NCBI GenBank assembly: GCA_049600855.1
Contig: JBMYQA010000071.1
Span: 1 to 23,988, forward strand
Source: JBMYQA01 sp049600855
Lineage (GTDB): Bacteria > Bacteroidota > Bacteroidia > Cytophagales > Flammeovirgaceae
Length of the DNA stretch: 23,988 nt
Direction of reading: 5' to 3'
The position numbers and the translations under genes are program-made. Every line of letters starts with the position of its first letter. Within the stretch, counting starts at the first letter, position 1. This document shows, one piece after another, positions 1 through 7,250 of the stretch. The notes below the pieces were generated by a model. That model saw only the letters and a list, made by a program, of their open reading frames with translations, did no database searches and was not told the origin of the DNA.

Positions 1-192
1 GCCATTTTGAGTACCTACCCACAAATACCCTTTACTATCTTGATATAGCGCTAAAACAGATTTTTGTGAAAGCCCTACATCAGTAGATAGCACCGAAAAC
101 TTTACCTGCTCATTTTCTTGAGCAACTAAAGGACACATCAGTAGTAGTAAAACAAAGCCAGCTAAAAAGGCAGTTGTGTTTTTCATTTTCAT
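1..192 (-). CDS. two-component regulator propeller protein (hybrid sensor type), N-terminal fragment
   Basis: The gene starts with ATG at 192 and runs off the left edge, so only 64 residues are visible (a second in-frame ATG lies at 186). The first 25 or so residues form a signal peptide: a short basic start, a hydrophobic core (FLAGFVLLLLM) and a probable cleavage near VAQ-E. It is followed by KFSVLSTDVGLSQKSVLALY and then QDSKGYLWVGTQNG, the signature of a regulator-propeller repeat. In Bacteroidota such N-termini belong to periplasmic beta-propeller sensors, either hybrid two-component systems or propeller-linked GGDEF/LuxR/histidine kinase proteins. The C-terminal output domain is outside the window, so the exact class cannot be told. 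It is transcribed away from the VWA gene, and an inverted repeat lies in its leader. Confidence 0.8.
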   Translation of the reverse strand, partial: MKMKNTTAFLAGFVLLLLMCPLVAQENEQVKFSVLSTDVGLSQKSVLALYQDSKGYLWVGTQNG

Positions 193-520
193 CTCATATA
201 GTCGGTCGTAGTTAGCTCCTAACTACTTGAGTTGGTCAGAATATGGAAAGAAAAAACTTAAAAAATAAACCTTCTCACTAGGGATAATGGTCAATTGCAA
301 ATTAATTCTATTTCTGCTTCATATTATCCTCATAAAAATATAAAAAATATGCAATATTGCCGCACCACTTAACACAATTGAAAAAAAATAGGTACTTTTT
401 TTAGTAAAATATTAAAAAGAAACCTGCACCTAAAAATACTCTAAGGTGCTCTAACTCATTTTTGGTATATTAGCCTAGTAAATCCAAGTATAAGCCCTCA
501 AACCATTAAAAAACGCTGTT
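193..520. other. AT-rich divergent intergenic region
   Basis: This 328-bp stretch separates the propeller sensor (minus) from the VWA gene (plus), so it should hold two divergent promoters. It is very AT-rich between about 250 and 420. No exact TAnnTTTG element with a proper -33 TTG was found. The closest on the minus strand is TTAATTTG near 300 (revcomp), one mismatch off. No ORF or RNA gene was recognised apart from the inverted repeat at 208-226. Confidence 0.6.
208..226. repeat. perfect 8-bp inverted repeat in leader of propeller sensor gene
   Basis: GTAGTTAG (208-215), a 3-nt centre, and CTAACTAC (219-226) are perfect reverse complements. The repeat sits 16 bp upstream of the sensor's ATG, in its presumed 5' leader. 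It could be an operator or a small hairpin affecting translation. The function is inferred from position only. Confidence 0.5.
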
Positions 521-1720
521 ATGTTTCTCGACTTCTTTTATGAATTAAAAAAAGTGGGTTTGCCCGTAACCATAGGCGAATACCTTGACTTGTTACAAGG
601 AATGGATGAAGGGTTGGCGAACTTTAATGTAGATGATTTCTATTACCTGAGTCGGACGGTATTAATTAAACATGAACAGCACCTCGATAAGTTTGATGTG
701 GTTTTTGGAAATTTTTTCAAAGGAAGAAATGAGGCCATTCCCGATCTTTCCAAAGAGATTCCTTATGCGTGGCTCGAACGAAATTTGGAAAAATTCCTTT
801 CAGAAGAAGAAAAAGAGCAAATTAAAGCTTTAGGTGGACTGGAAAAGTTGTTTGAAGAATTTCAAAAACGATTAGAAGAGCAAGAAGAACGGCATGAAGG
901 CGGTAATAAATGGATTGGCACAGGAGGTACCTCTCCTTTTGGGGCCTATGGCTACAATCCAGAAGGCTTTCGCGTTGGGCAATCAGGCAGTCGGCATCGA
1001 CGAGCGGTAAAAGTCTGGGACAAACGCACTTACCGCAACCTAGACGATACCCGAGAGCTCAATACCCGAAATTTCAAACTGGCGCTAAAACGCTTACGGG
1101 TATTTATTCGAGATGGCGTACCTGAAGAGTTAGATATTGATGGAACCATTGAGAAAACCTGTAAAAATGCAGGGATGTTGGATGTGGAGCTTGTTCCTTC
1201 TAAAAAGAATAAAGTGAAAGTGCTTTTGCTGTTAGACGTAGGCGGTTCGATGGATGATTTTATTGAGATTTCTTCCCGTCTATTTTCTGCTGCCCGCCAT
1301 GAATTTAAGCATTTAGAACATTACTATTTCCACAATTGCCTTTATGAATCAGTTTGGCGGAATAGTTTGAGAAGGCATTCGGAAAAAATCCCTACCCTAG
1401 AGGTCTTCCACAAATATAATCGCGATTACAAAGTCATTATTGTTGGCGATGCGTCAATGTCTCCTTACGAAATTGTATCGAAATATGGCAGTGTAGAGCA
1501 TTACAATGAAGAGCCTGGTTTGGTTTGGCTCAATCGTTTAAAAGAGCATTACAATGACGTGGTTTGGCTCAATCCCGTCAAGCCCCAACATTGGAAATAC
1601 ACCGACTCCATCCAAATCATCCGCGATTGGACGGAAAAGCGCATGTTCCCCCTCACCGTGCAAGGCATCACTCAGGCAATGAAAAGCTTGAAGAATAGTA
1701 AGATTACGTATGAGGTGTAG
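521..1720 (+). CDS. VWA domain (CoxE-like) protein
   Basis: A 399-residue cytosolic protein with no signal peptide or membrane segment. The N-terminus (MFLDFFYELKKVGLPVTIGE) and the Gly-rich segment GTGGTSPFGAYGYNPEGFR (about 133-151) are typical of the Bacteroidota VWA/CoxE-like family. The VWA core begins near residue 232 with KVLLLLDVGGSMDD. Its D239-x-G241-x-S243 is the variant MIDAS metal site of this family, and VIIVGDASM follows around 305-313. A highly charged, probably coiled-coil stretch lies at about 95-126. CoxE-like proteins normally work with a MoxR-type AAA+ ATPase in assembling or activating other proteins. No MoxR gene lies next to it here; 328 bp precede it and a restriction system follows. 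The start ATG gives the expected family N-terminus. The exact client is unknown. Confidence 0.85.
   Translation: MFLDFFYELKKVGLPVTIGEYLDLLQGMDEGLANFNVDDFYYLSRTVLIKHEQHLDKFDVVFGNFFKGRNEAIPDLSKEIPYAWLERNLEKFLSEEEKEQIKALGGLEKLFEEFQKRLEEQEERHEGGNKWIGTGGTSPFGAYGYNPEGFRVGQSGSRHRRAVKVWDKRTYRNLDDTRELNTRNFKLALKRLRVFIRDGVPEELDIDGTIEKTCKNAGMLDVELVPSKKNKVKVLLLLDVGGSMDDFIEISSRLFSAARHEFKHLEHYYFHNCLYESVWRNSLRRHSEKIPTLEVFHKYNRDYKVIIVGDASMSPYEIVSKYGSVEHYNEEPGLVWLNRLKEHYNDVVWLNPVKPQHWKYTDSIQIIRDWTEKRMFPLTVQGITQAMKSLKNSKITYEV
1496..1574 (+). repeat. intragenic imperfect tandem duplication in the VWA gene
   Basis: The 14-mer GAGCATTACAATGA occurs at 1496-1509 and again at 1544-1557. The 14-mer GGTTTGGCTCAATC occurs at 1522-1535 and 1561-1574. 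The two copies encode EHYNEEPGLVWLN and EHYNDVVWLN and differ by a 9-bp indel. This looks like an in-frame duplication near the C-terminus of the VWA domain, though both segments may instead be family-conserved. Confidence 0.6.
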
Positions 1721-1805
1721 AAAGAGTGTCTTTACGTTCTTGTTTAGCAAACCAAAGTAACCTTTATATCGGCACTCGGATACACAAAAAATACCTAAAA
1801 ATGCA

Positions 1806-1813
1806 TACCTTTG
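1806..1813 (+). promoter_or_regulatory. putative -7 promoter element of the restriction-modification operon
   Basis: TACCTTTG exactly matches the Bacteroidota -7 consensus TAnnTTTG and ends 19 nt before the nuclease ATG, implying a very short leader. No TTG is seen at the expected -33 position, so support is partial. Confidence 0.4.
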
Positions 1814-1832
1814 AGAAAAACTTTAAACGCAT

Positions 1833-2615
1833 ATGAAGGTAGAAAAGTTGAACATGGCGGAGTTAAGGGCTTATTGTAGGGAGATTGGAATTGACACAAA
1901 GAAAAAGAAGAAAAAAGAGTTGATAGAACAGGTCTTTATCTATCGAAAGCAACTTATCCAAAATGCTATTAATACAGGACAAGCACAAACATATTTAGTT
2001 AAAAAAATTGAAGCATTAACCGAAGAATACGCTATTCAGTTGAGCCAAAGTATAGCTGCACGAAAAGAAGAGATGAAACAAGATGATACGTCTCATTACT
2101 TAATTTATCGTGTACTTGGAATCTCATCAGAAGAGGGAAAAGAAATTGATGATTATCAAAATGTAGGCAGGTTTTTATATAAATACGCGGGCTCTTTCTT
2201 AGAAGAAGCAGCCTCACTTTGTTTGGAGTTTAACAATTTAACTGGTGGAAAAGCAAAAGTTCCTAATGGGTCTGGGCGTAAGCCAAAAACCTTTGAAATT
2301 GATTTTTTGGATGGGAATGATGCAATTGAATTAAAATGGAGAGATGCCACCACTGATGGCGATCATATTACCAAAGAACATACAAGGATCAAAGTTATCC
2401 AACAGCATGGATATAAACCCATAAGGGTGATGTTTTATACGCCACAACGAGCTAAAGCTATTACAATTCAAGATACGCTTAAAACAATCTATCAAGGTGT
2501 AAAAGGAGAATATTACGCAGCAGAGGATGCATGGAATTTCATTCTAAACAGAACTGGTTTTGATTTAAAAGCCATTTTAGAGCAAATAGCCAATAAGCGA
2601 ACTCCAATAGCATAA
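1833..2615 (+). CDS. type II restriction endonuclease, ApaLI-like, PD-(D/E)XK
   Basis: A 260-residue protein directly ahead of a DNA methyltransferase, with 2 bp between stop and next ATG. Residues 152-170 read KTFEIDFLDGNDAIELKWR. D157 and the E166-x-K168 pair form a PD-(D/E)XK catalytic motif, followed by DATTDGDHITKEHTRIK (171-187). This block resembles the ApaLI-like restriction nuclease family (GTGCAC cutters); that assignment is from memory of the family and the specificity is not proven. Glutamates at 124-125 could be the extra acidic active-site residue. Residues 7-36 (NMAELRAYCREIGID, then KKKKKKELIEQ) resemble a SAP/Rho-N-like nucleic-acid-binding helix-turn-helix, an appended N-terminal module. 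No controller (C) protein gene precedes it. Its base composition is clearly more AT-rich than that of the neighbours, as expected for a transferred restriction-modification module. Confidence 0.8.
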   Translation: MKVEKLNMAELRAYCREIGIDTKKKKKKELIEQVFIYRKQLIQNAINTGQAQTYLVKKIEALTEEYAIQLSQSIAARKEEMKQDDTSHYLIYRVLGISSEEGKEIDDYQNVGRFLYKYAGSFLEEAASLCLEFNNLTGGKAKVPNGSGRKPKTFEIDFLDGNDAIELKWRDATTDGDHITKEHTRIKVIQQHGYKPIRVMFYTPQRAKAITIQDTLKTIYQGVKGEYYAAEDAWNFILNRTGFDLKAILEQIANKRTPIA

Positions 2616-2617
2616 AC

Positions 2618-3838
2618 ATGACGAAAAACACCATCTATAGCGGAAACTGTATTGAGGTACTCAAAGAGATGCCCAACGATTTTGTTGATTTAATTTACCT
2701 CGATCCTCCTTTCTTTACCCAAAGAAAACATTCCCAACGAACACGTGATAATTCCACAAAATATGAATTTGATGACAAATGGGATACATTGGAGGATTAT
2801 CTAACATTAATCCAAAACTGTTTACTAGAATGCTATAGGGTATTAAAAGAATCAGGGAGTATTTTCTTACACTGTGATAAATCGGCTTCACATCATCTGA
2901 GGTTAAAATTAGATAATGTGTTTAAAGCCACAAATTTTAGAAGTGAAATTATTTGGAGCTATAAAAGATGGTCTAATGCAAAAAAAGGGCTATTAAACTC
3001 TCATCAAACTATTTACTTTTATTCGAAAAGTAAAGATTTTAAATTTAATACGATATACACCGATTATTCTGCCACTACGAATATCGATCAAATTTTACAA
3101 GATAGAATCAGAGATAAAAATGGCAAATCAAAGTATAAAAAAGATGTAAATGGAGATGTTGTGTTAGGAAAACCCAAAAAAGGAGTTCCTCTCTCCGATG
3201 TTTGGGAAATTCCTTATCTAAATCCAAAGGCAAAAGAAAGAGTGGGTTACCCCACACAAAAGCCTGTACTTCTACTCAATCAAATTATAAAAATTGTCAC
3301 AAATGAGGGCGATTTAGTACTCGATCCATTCTGTGGAAGTGGAACAACTTGTGTGGCCGCAAAGCATTTGAATCGAACCTTCATAGGAATCGATATTTCA
3401 GAAGATGCCGTGAAGTTAACCAATAAACGGTTGACAGAAATGATTATCACAGACTCTAACTTATTAAAAAAAGGAAAAGAGAAATACATCGAAAAATCTG
3501 AGAAAGAGCTTGCTATTCTCAAGTCAATTAATGCTTTTCCTGTTCAAAGAAATAGTGGAATTGATGGTTTTTTAGATGTACAATTTGATGGAAAACCAAT
3601 ACCTATAAAAATACAGTCTGATTCAGAAACCTTAGAGGATTGCATTGAAAAGTTAGAAAAATCTAGCCAGAACAAAGGTTATGCGTTAAAAATCGTCATT
3701 CAAACAAGAAATGAACTTGGGAGTAGTCGATTATTTACTTTTGATTCTGACGTTCAAATTATTAAAGCAAGTGAACTAATCATTGATGAATTGAGAACTA
3801 ATTTACTATCCATGACAAAGAATCATCAAGAGTCATAA
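2618..3838 (+). CDS. type II DNA methyltransferase (beta-type, N6-adenine or N4-cytosine)
   Basis: A 406-residue S-adenosylmethionine-dependent DNA methyltransferase that protects the site cut by the upstream nuclease. The catalytic motif IV comes first (DLIYLDPPFF, DPPF at 29-32). A variable target-recognition region follows (about 110-205), then VGYPTQKPVLLL (209-220, motif X region) and the SAM-binding motif I LDPFCGSGTT (235-244) with FIGIDIS (255-261). This order (IV, TRD, X, I) defines the beta class, and DPPF favours N6-adenine over N4-cytosine without settling it. Residues about 295-395 are an extra C-terminal domain with RNSGIDGF (311-318) and PIPIKIQ (327-333), reminiscent of an Mrr-like nuclease fold that has lost the catalytic lysine. 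It is co-translated with the nuclease and likewise AT-rich. Confidence 0.92.
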   Translation: MTKNTIYSGNCIEVLKEMPNDFVDLIYLDPPFFTQRKHSQRTRDNSTKYEFDDKWDTLEDYLTLIQNCLLECYRVLKESGSIFLHCDKSASHHLRLKLDNVFKATNFRSEIIWSYKRWSNAKKGLLNSHQTIYFYSKSKDFKFNTIYTDYSATTNIDQILQDRIRDKNGKSKYKKDVNGDVVLGKPKKGVPLSDVWEIPYLNPKAKERVGYPTQKPVLLLNQIIKIVTNEGDLVLDPFCGSGTTCVAAKHLNRTFIGIDISEDAVKLTNKRLTEMIITDSNLLKKGKEKYIEKSEKELAILKSINAFPVQRNSGIDGFLDVQFDGKPIPIKIQSDSETLEDCIEKLEKSSQNKGYALKIVIQTRNELGSSRLFTFDSDVQIIKASELIIDELRTNLLSMTKNHQES

Positions 3839-3862
3839 TGTAGAATTGCTAATCTTTAGTTT

Positions 3863-3890
3863 TTTGTAATGATAAACATTAGTAAATTTG
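3863..3890 (+). promoter_or_regulatory. putative promoter of the AlkB-like gene
   Basis: TTTG at 3863-3866 and an exact TAAATTTG (TAnnTTTG) at 3883-3890 are separated by 16 nt, slightly shorter than the usual Bacteroidota spacing. The element lies 32 nt before the AlkB-like ATG, suggesting that gene has its own promoter and is not simply read through from the methyltransferase. Confidence 0.45.
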
Positions 3891-3922
3891 GATAGGTTCG
3901 TAATGTTTATAACCAAACCAAA

Positions 3923-4510
3923 ATGAAACTCCCCCTAAACTGTGAAATAGCATATCATCCTAACTTTTTAGAGGAAGACGAAGCCAATCAGCTATTTGTT
4001 GAGTTAGGCCTGCTGCTCAAGGAGGGCAATTATACTCCGCAAACTGTGGAAGGAAATACGTATGAGGTGAATTTTGGCAAAATTATGTTCATCGATCAAG
4101 TGCTTATTGATGAGAATCGATTTCCACAGGAACATTGGGGACCAACCAAAGTGTGGAGCAAACACCTGAAAAAATTGAAAGATAAAATTGAGGACTTCAC
4201 CCATCAACAATTCCATGTGTGTGTCTTAATCCATTATCCTGATGGGCATTCAGGAGTGGATTTTCACTCCGACTTCCCCGCCTTTGGCGATACGTCACTT
4301 ATTCCATCTATCAGCTTGGGAGAAGAACGGGAGTTCCAATTTAGAGAAAAAGACAGTGGGAATGTATTTACACAAACCTTAGCAAATGGCAGCCTCGTCA
4401 TCATGGGCAAATACTGTCAAGATCGCTATGAACATAGCCTTCCCATCAATCCAAGGTATAAAAACCCAAGAATCAATTTAACATTTAGGAAATTGGGGTT
4501 TGATAGTTGA
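3923..4510 (+). CDS. AlkB-like 2-oxoglutarate/Fe(II)-dependent dioxygenase
   Basis: A 195-residue cytosolic protein with the complete AlkB-family active site. Iron ligands are H115 and D117 (VDFHSD) and H171 (YEHSLP). The 2-oxoglutarate and substrate-side arginines are in PRINLTFR (R183, R189), the RxNxTxR motif of the family. AlkB enzymes oxidatively remove N-alkyl groups from bases (1-methyladenine, 3-methylcytosine) in DNA or RNA; the natural substrate here is inferred. It lies 84 bp downstream of the methyltransferase on the same strand, with a candidate promoter of its own in the gap. It is convergent with the trans-sulfuration enzyme gene. The length is typical of short bacterial AlkB homologues, and no residue of the catalytic set is missing. 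Confidence 0.9.
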   Translation: MKLPLNCEIAYHPNFLEEDEANQLFVELGLLLKEGNYTPQTVEGNTYEVNFGKIMFIDQVLIDENRFPQEHWGPTKVWSKHLKKLKDKIEDFTHQQFHVCVLIHYPDGHSGVDFHSDFPAFGDTSLIPSISLGEEREFQFREKDSGNVFTQTLANGSLVIMGKYCQDRYEHSLPINPRYKNPRINLTFRKLGFDS

Positions 4511-4597
4511 AAAAAGAAACCTTACCTAAACGAAGAGAGTTGGCGCTAAAATGAGTAATGTGCAACATGAAGAACATAGTACACACTACTCACCTGA

Positions 4598-5752
4598 TTA
4601 ACTACACAACGCCTGCTCAATGTCATAAATCAAGTCGTTCACTTCTTCAATCCCTACGGAAAGGCGAAGCAATTCATCCTTAATGCCTTGCGCATCGCGT
4701 TCTGCTTGACTGATTTTGATGTGCGTTGTTTGTGCTGGTGAGCAAATGGTAGATTCTACGCCTCCTAAGCTTAAGGCTTTGCTAATCACCTTCAATTTTG
4801 CCACAAACGCTTCTGCCTTCGCTGGCCCTGCTTTGATTTCAAAGGAAAGCATCCCACCAAATCCACCAAGCATTTGGCTAGCTGCCAAGTGATGATCAGG
4901 ATGACTGGCTAGTCCAGGATAATTTACCTGACCAATCTGTTCTTCCTTTTCTAAAAACTCAGCCAACTTCAACGCATTCTCATTTTGCCGTTGCACCCTG
5001 AGTGCCAAGGTTTTCATGCTCCGTTCTAGCAAATAGCAAACTCTTGCATCCAAACAACCTCCAAAGTTTACTGCTGCAACATAGATTGGTTTTAATAACT
5101 CCTGAGAAGTGGCAATGACACCAGCACAAATATCGCTATGCCCGCCTAAGTATTTCGTGGCGCTGTGAATTACCACATCAATTCCCAATTTAATGGGTTG
5201 CTGATTAATGGGAGAAGCAAAGGTATTGTCTATCATGGTCAAAATTCCTTTGCCTTTAGCCAAGTGAGCGATGGCGCGAATATCGGTGATTTTTAGTAAT
5301 GGATTAGAAGGCGTTTCGATGTAAATCAAGCGGGTATTTGGCTGAATTGCTTCTTCATATTCTGCGATCGTATTGCCTACCAAAACGGTATAGGCTATGC
5401 CAAAGCGCTCAAGCATTTGGGCAATAAAATAATGCGTACCGCCATACAAGTTATTTTGAAATATCACATGATCGCCTTTTTCTAGTAAACCCATGAACAC
5501 CGTTGAAATGGCCGACATGCCCGAACTGGTTAGCAAACCGGATTCGGCACCTTCTAAAGCGCAAAGCTTTTGTACAACAGCCTCTTGATTCGGCAAGTTG
5601 AAATAACGCGGATATTGATTGGGCAAACCTGCTCCATAGTCAAAAGCAGAGGAAGTAATGATTGGGCTATTCACGCCTCGATCTCCTTCGAGTTGTTGTG
5701 TGCCGGTGTGTACGCAATGCGTAGCTTCTGATAGTTTTGTATCTAACAGCAT
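4598..5752 (-). CDS. trans-sulfuration family PLP-dependent lyase (cystathionine gamma-lyase/synthase or methionine gamma-lyase type)
   Basis: A 384-residue fold-type I PLP enzyme of the Cys/Met metabolism family. The signatures are TSSAFDYG and YPRYFNLPN near the N-terminus, LLTSSGMSAIST (73-84, phosphate binding), NNLYGGTH (100-107, Y103 stacking on PLP), YIETPSNPLLKI (144-155), MIDNTFASP (173-181, D175 binding the pyridine nitrogen) and HSATKYLGGHSD (196-207) with K200 as the Schiff-base lysine. The family interconverts cysteine, cystathionine and homocysteine or cleaves methionine. Sequence alone does not choose among cystathionine gamma-synthase, gamma-lyase, beta-lyase and methionine gamma-lyase. 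The gene is divergent from a class V PLP enzyme across 219 bp, so the two may be co-regulated. No riboswitch was recognised upstream. Confidence 0.88.
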   Translation of the reverse strand: MLLDTKLSEATHCVHTGTQQLEGDRGVNSPIITSSAFDYGAGLPNQYPRYFNLPNQEAVVQKLCALEGAESGLLTSSGMSAISTVFMGLLEKGDHVIFQNNLYGGTHYFIAQMLERFGIAYTVLVGNTIAEYEEAIQPNTRLIYIETPSNPLLKITDIRAIAHLAKGKGILTMIDNTFASPINQQPIKLGIDVVIHSATKYLGGHSDICAGVIATSQELLKPIYVAAVNFGGCLDARVCYLLERSMKTLALRVQRQNENALKLAEFLEKEEQIGQVNYPGLASHPDHHLAASQMLGGFGGMLSFEIKAGPAKAEAFVAKLKVISKALSLGGVESTICSPAQTTHIKISQAERDAQGIKDELLRLSVGIEEVNDLIYDIEQALCS

Positions 5753-5860
5753 GTTGAATTGTATTATAGTGATGTAAGTCGTTTAACTCAGACAGGCGGA
5801 AGTTACAAATCGCATCCATCATCTTCAATCTGTTTTTTATGAAAAGATTTTGGGATGCTG

Positions 5861-5890
5861 TTGAATTCTTTTCAGGGATGGTTAACTTTC
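5861..5890 (+). promoter_or_regulatory. putative promoter of the class V PLP enzyme gene
   Basis: TTG at 5861-5863, a 19-nt spacer, and TAACTTTC at 5883-5890 match the Bacteroidota TTG/TAnnTTTG layout with one mismatch in the last base. It lies 81 nt upstream of the ATG at 5972. Confidence 0.35.
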
Positions 5891-5971
5891 AATCATCAAA
5901 TGGATACGATGAACTTGTCTAATATTCAACAAGCTCAAACTGGCTCCTTCATCTTCAACTAAAATCATCCT

Positions 5972-7144
5972 ATGAATATCGAACAAATCCGAAAAGACAC
6001 CCGTCATTGCCATGATAAACTCTTCTTTAACAGCGCTGGCTCCTCCCTAATGCCTCATGTAGTTGTAGAAAGTATGCATGCCTATTTGCAAGAAGAAGAA
6101 CGAATTGGAGGCTACAAGCTGTTTGATTTACAACAAAATCGTATCAACGAATTTTACCAAGAAGCGGCACAGTTACTGAATTGCCAAGCCCACAATATCG
6201 CTTTTGCAAACAGTGCCACAGATGCGTATGCAAAAGCCTTATCCAGTATCCCATTTCAAAAAGGGGATGTGATTATCTGCACAGATGACGATTACAACTC
6301 CAATTACATCCAGTTTATCTCGCTGCAAAAAAGAGCTGGCATTCAGCTCGTTCGTACCAAAAACTTGGAGAATGGAGATCTTGATTTGGAAGATTTCCAA
6401 AAACTCATGGAACAGCACCAACCCAAGCTGGTTTCCGTATCACACATTCCAACAAGTTCTGGTTTGATTCAAGATGTGATAGCGGTTGGAGAAATTTGCC
6501 AACATTACAATACCCTCTTTCTCGTAGATGCGTGTCAGTCGGTTGGTCACATTCCTGTAGATGTTACCCAAATCCACTGTGACTTCTTAACGGCCACAGG
6601 TCGCAAGTTCCTCAGAGGGCCCAGAGGAACGGGACTGCTCTACGTTTCCGATCGGGTGTTACAAGAAGGTTATTCCCCATTATTTTTAGACATGCGTGGA
6701 GCAAACTGGAAGGCTATTAATGACTATGAGGTCGTAGCTCATGCTAAACGGTTTGAAATGTGGGAACAGCCTTACGCCTTGGTCATTGGTTTGAAAGAAA
6801 CCATTCGTTATGCCAATCGCATCGGGATGGAGGCCATTCATCAGTATAATCAGCAATTGATGCAACAATTTAGAAGTCAATTAGCTCAAGTTTCAAAGGT
6901 ACGCATCTTCGACCAGGGCACTCAAACAGGTAATATTCTCACATTTGCGAAAGCAGGCCGATCTTTAGAAGAACATCATCAGCACTTAAATCGGCACAAT
7001 GTATTTTTCTCTACGAGCCAACGTACGGGTTCATTGATTGATTATGGAAAGAAAAACATTGACTGGGCGATTCGGCTTTCTCCCCACTACTTTAATACCA
7101 TTGATGAAGTGGAACAGGTAGTGGAAATTATTGAAGCACTCTGA
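5972..7144 (+). CDS. class V aminotransferase-fold PLP enzyme (cysteine desulfurase/lyase-like)
   Basis: A 390-residue PLP enzyme of the aminotransferase class V/SufS-like superfamily. Landmarks are LFFNSAGSSLMP (17-28), NSATDAYAKAL (80-90), SHIPTSSGLIQDV (157-169), FLVDACQSVGHIPVD (183-197) with D186 and Q189 holding the cofactor, and LTATGRKFLRGPRGTGLLY (206-224) with K212 as the Schiff-base lysine. The R-G-P-R-G-T-G block after the lysine is seen in cysteine-desulfurase-like proteins and hercynylcysteine sulfoxide lyases (EgtE-like). No conserved catalytic cysteine loop of IscS/SufS type is obvious, which favours a lyase or unassigned function over a housekeeping desulfurase. There are no Fe-S assembly or ergothioneine genes next to it. 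It is divergent from the trans-sulfuration enzyme and convergent with the sulfotransferase-like gene. Confidence 0.82.
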   Translation: MNIEQIRKDTRHCHDKLFFNSAGSSLMPHVVVESMHAYLQEEERIGGYKLFDLQQNRINEFYQEAAQLLNCQAHNIAFANSATDAYAKALSSIPFQKGDVIICTDDDYNSNYIQFISLQKRAGIQLVRTKNLENGDLDLEDFQKLMEQHQPKLVSVSHIPTSSGLIQDVIAVGEICQHYNTLFLVDACQSVGHIPVDVTQIHCDFLTATGRKFLRGPRGTGLLYVSDRVLQEGYSPLFLDMRGANWKAINDYEVVAHAKRFEMWEQPYALVIGLKETIRYANRIGMEAIHQYNQQLMQQFRSQLAQVSKVRIFDQGTQTGNILTFAKAGRSLEEHHQHLNRHNVFFSTSQRTGSLIDYGKKNIDWAIRLSPHYFNTIDEVEQVVEIIEAL

Positions 7145-7250
7145 TATTGATCTGTGAATCGTCCTCTCTCAATGGCACCAAAAAATAACTTAAATGTAGG
7201 TTTTCAACCCTCGATTTATATTACAAATTTACGGTAACTGATTTACTCCA

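Noticed and set aside
4511..4597. Possible bidirectional terminator between AlkB-like and trans-sulfuration genes
   Set aside because: No convincing inverted repeat or T-run could be found by eye.
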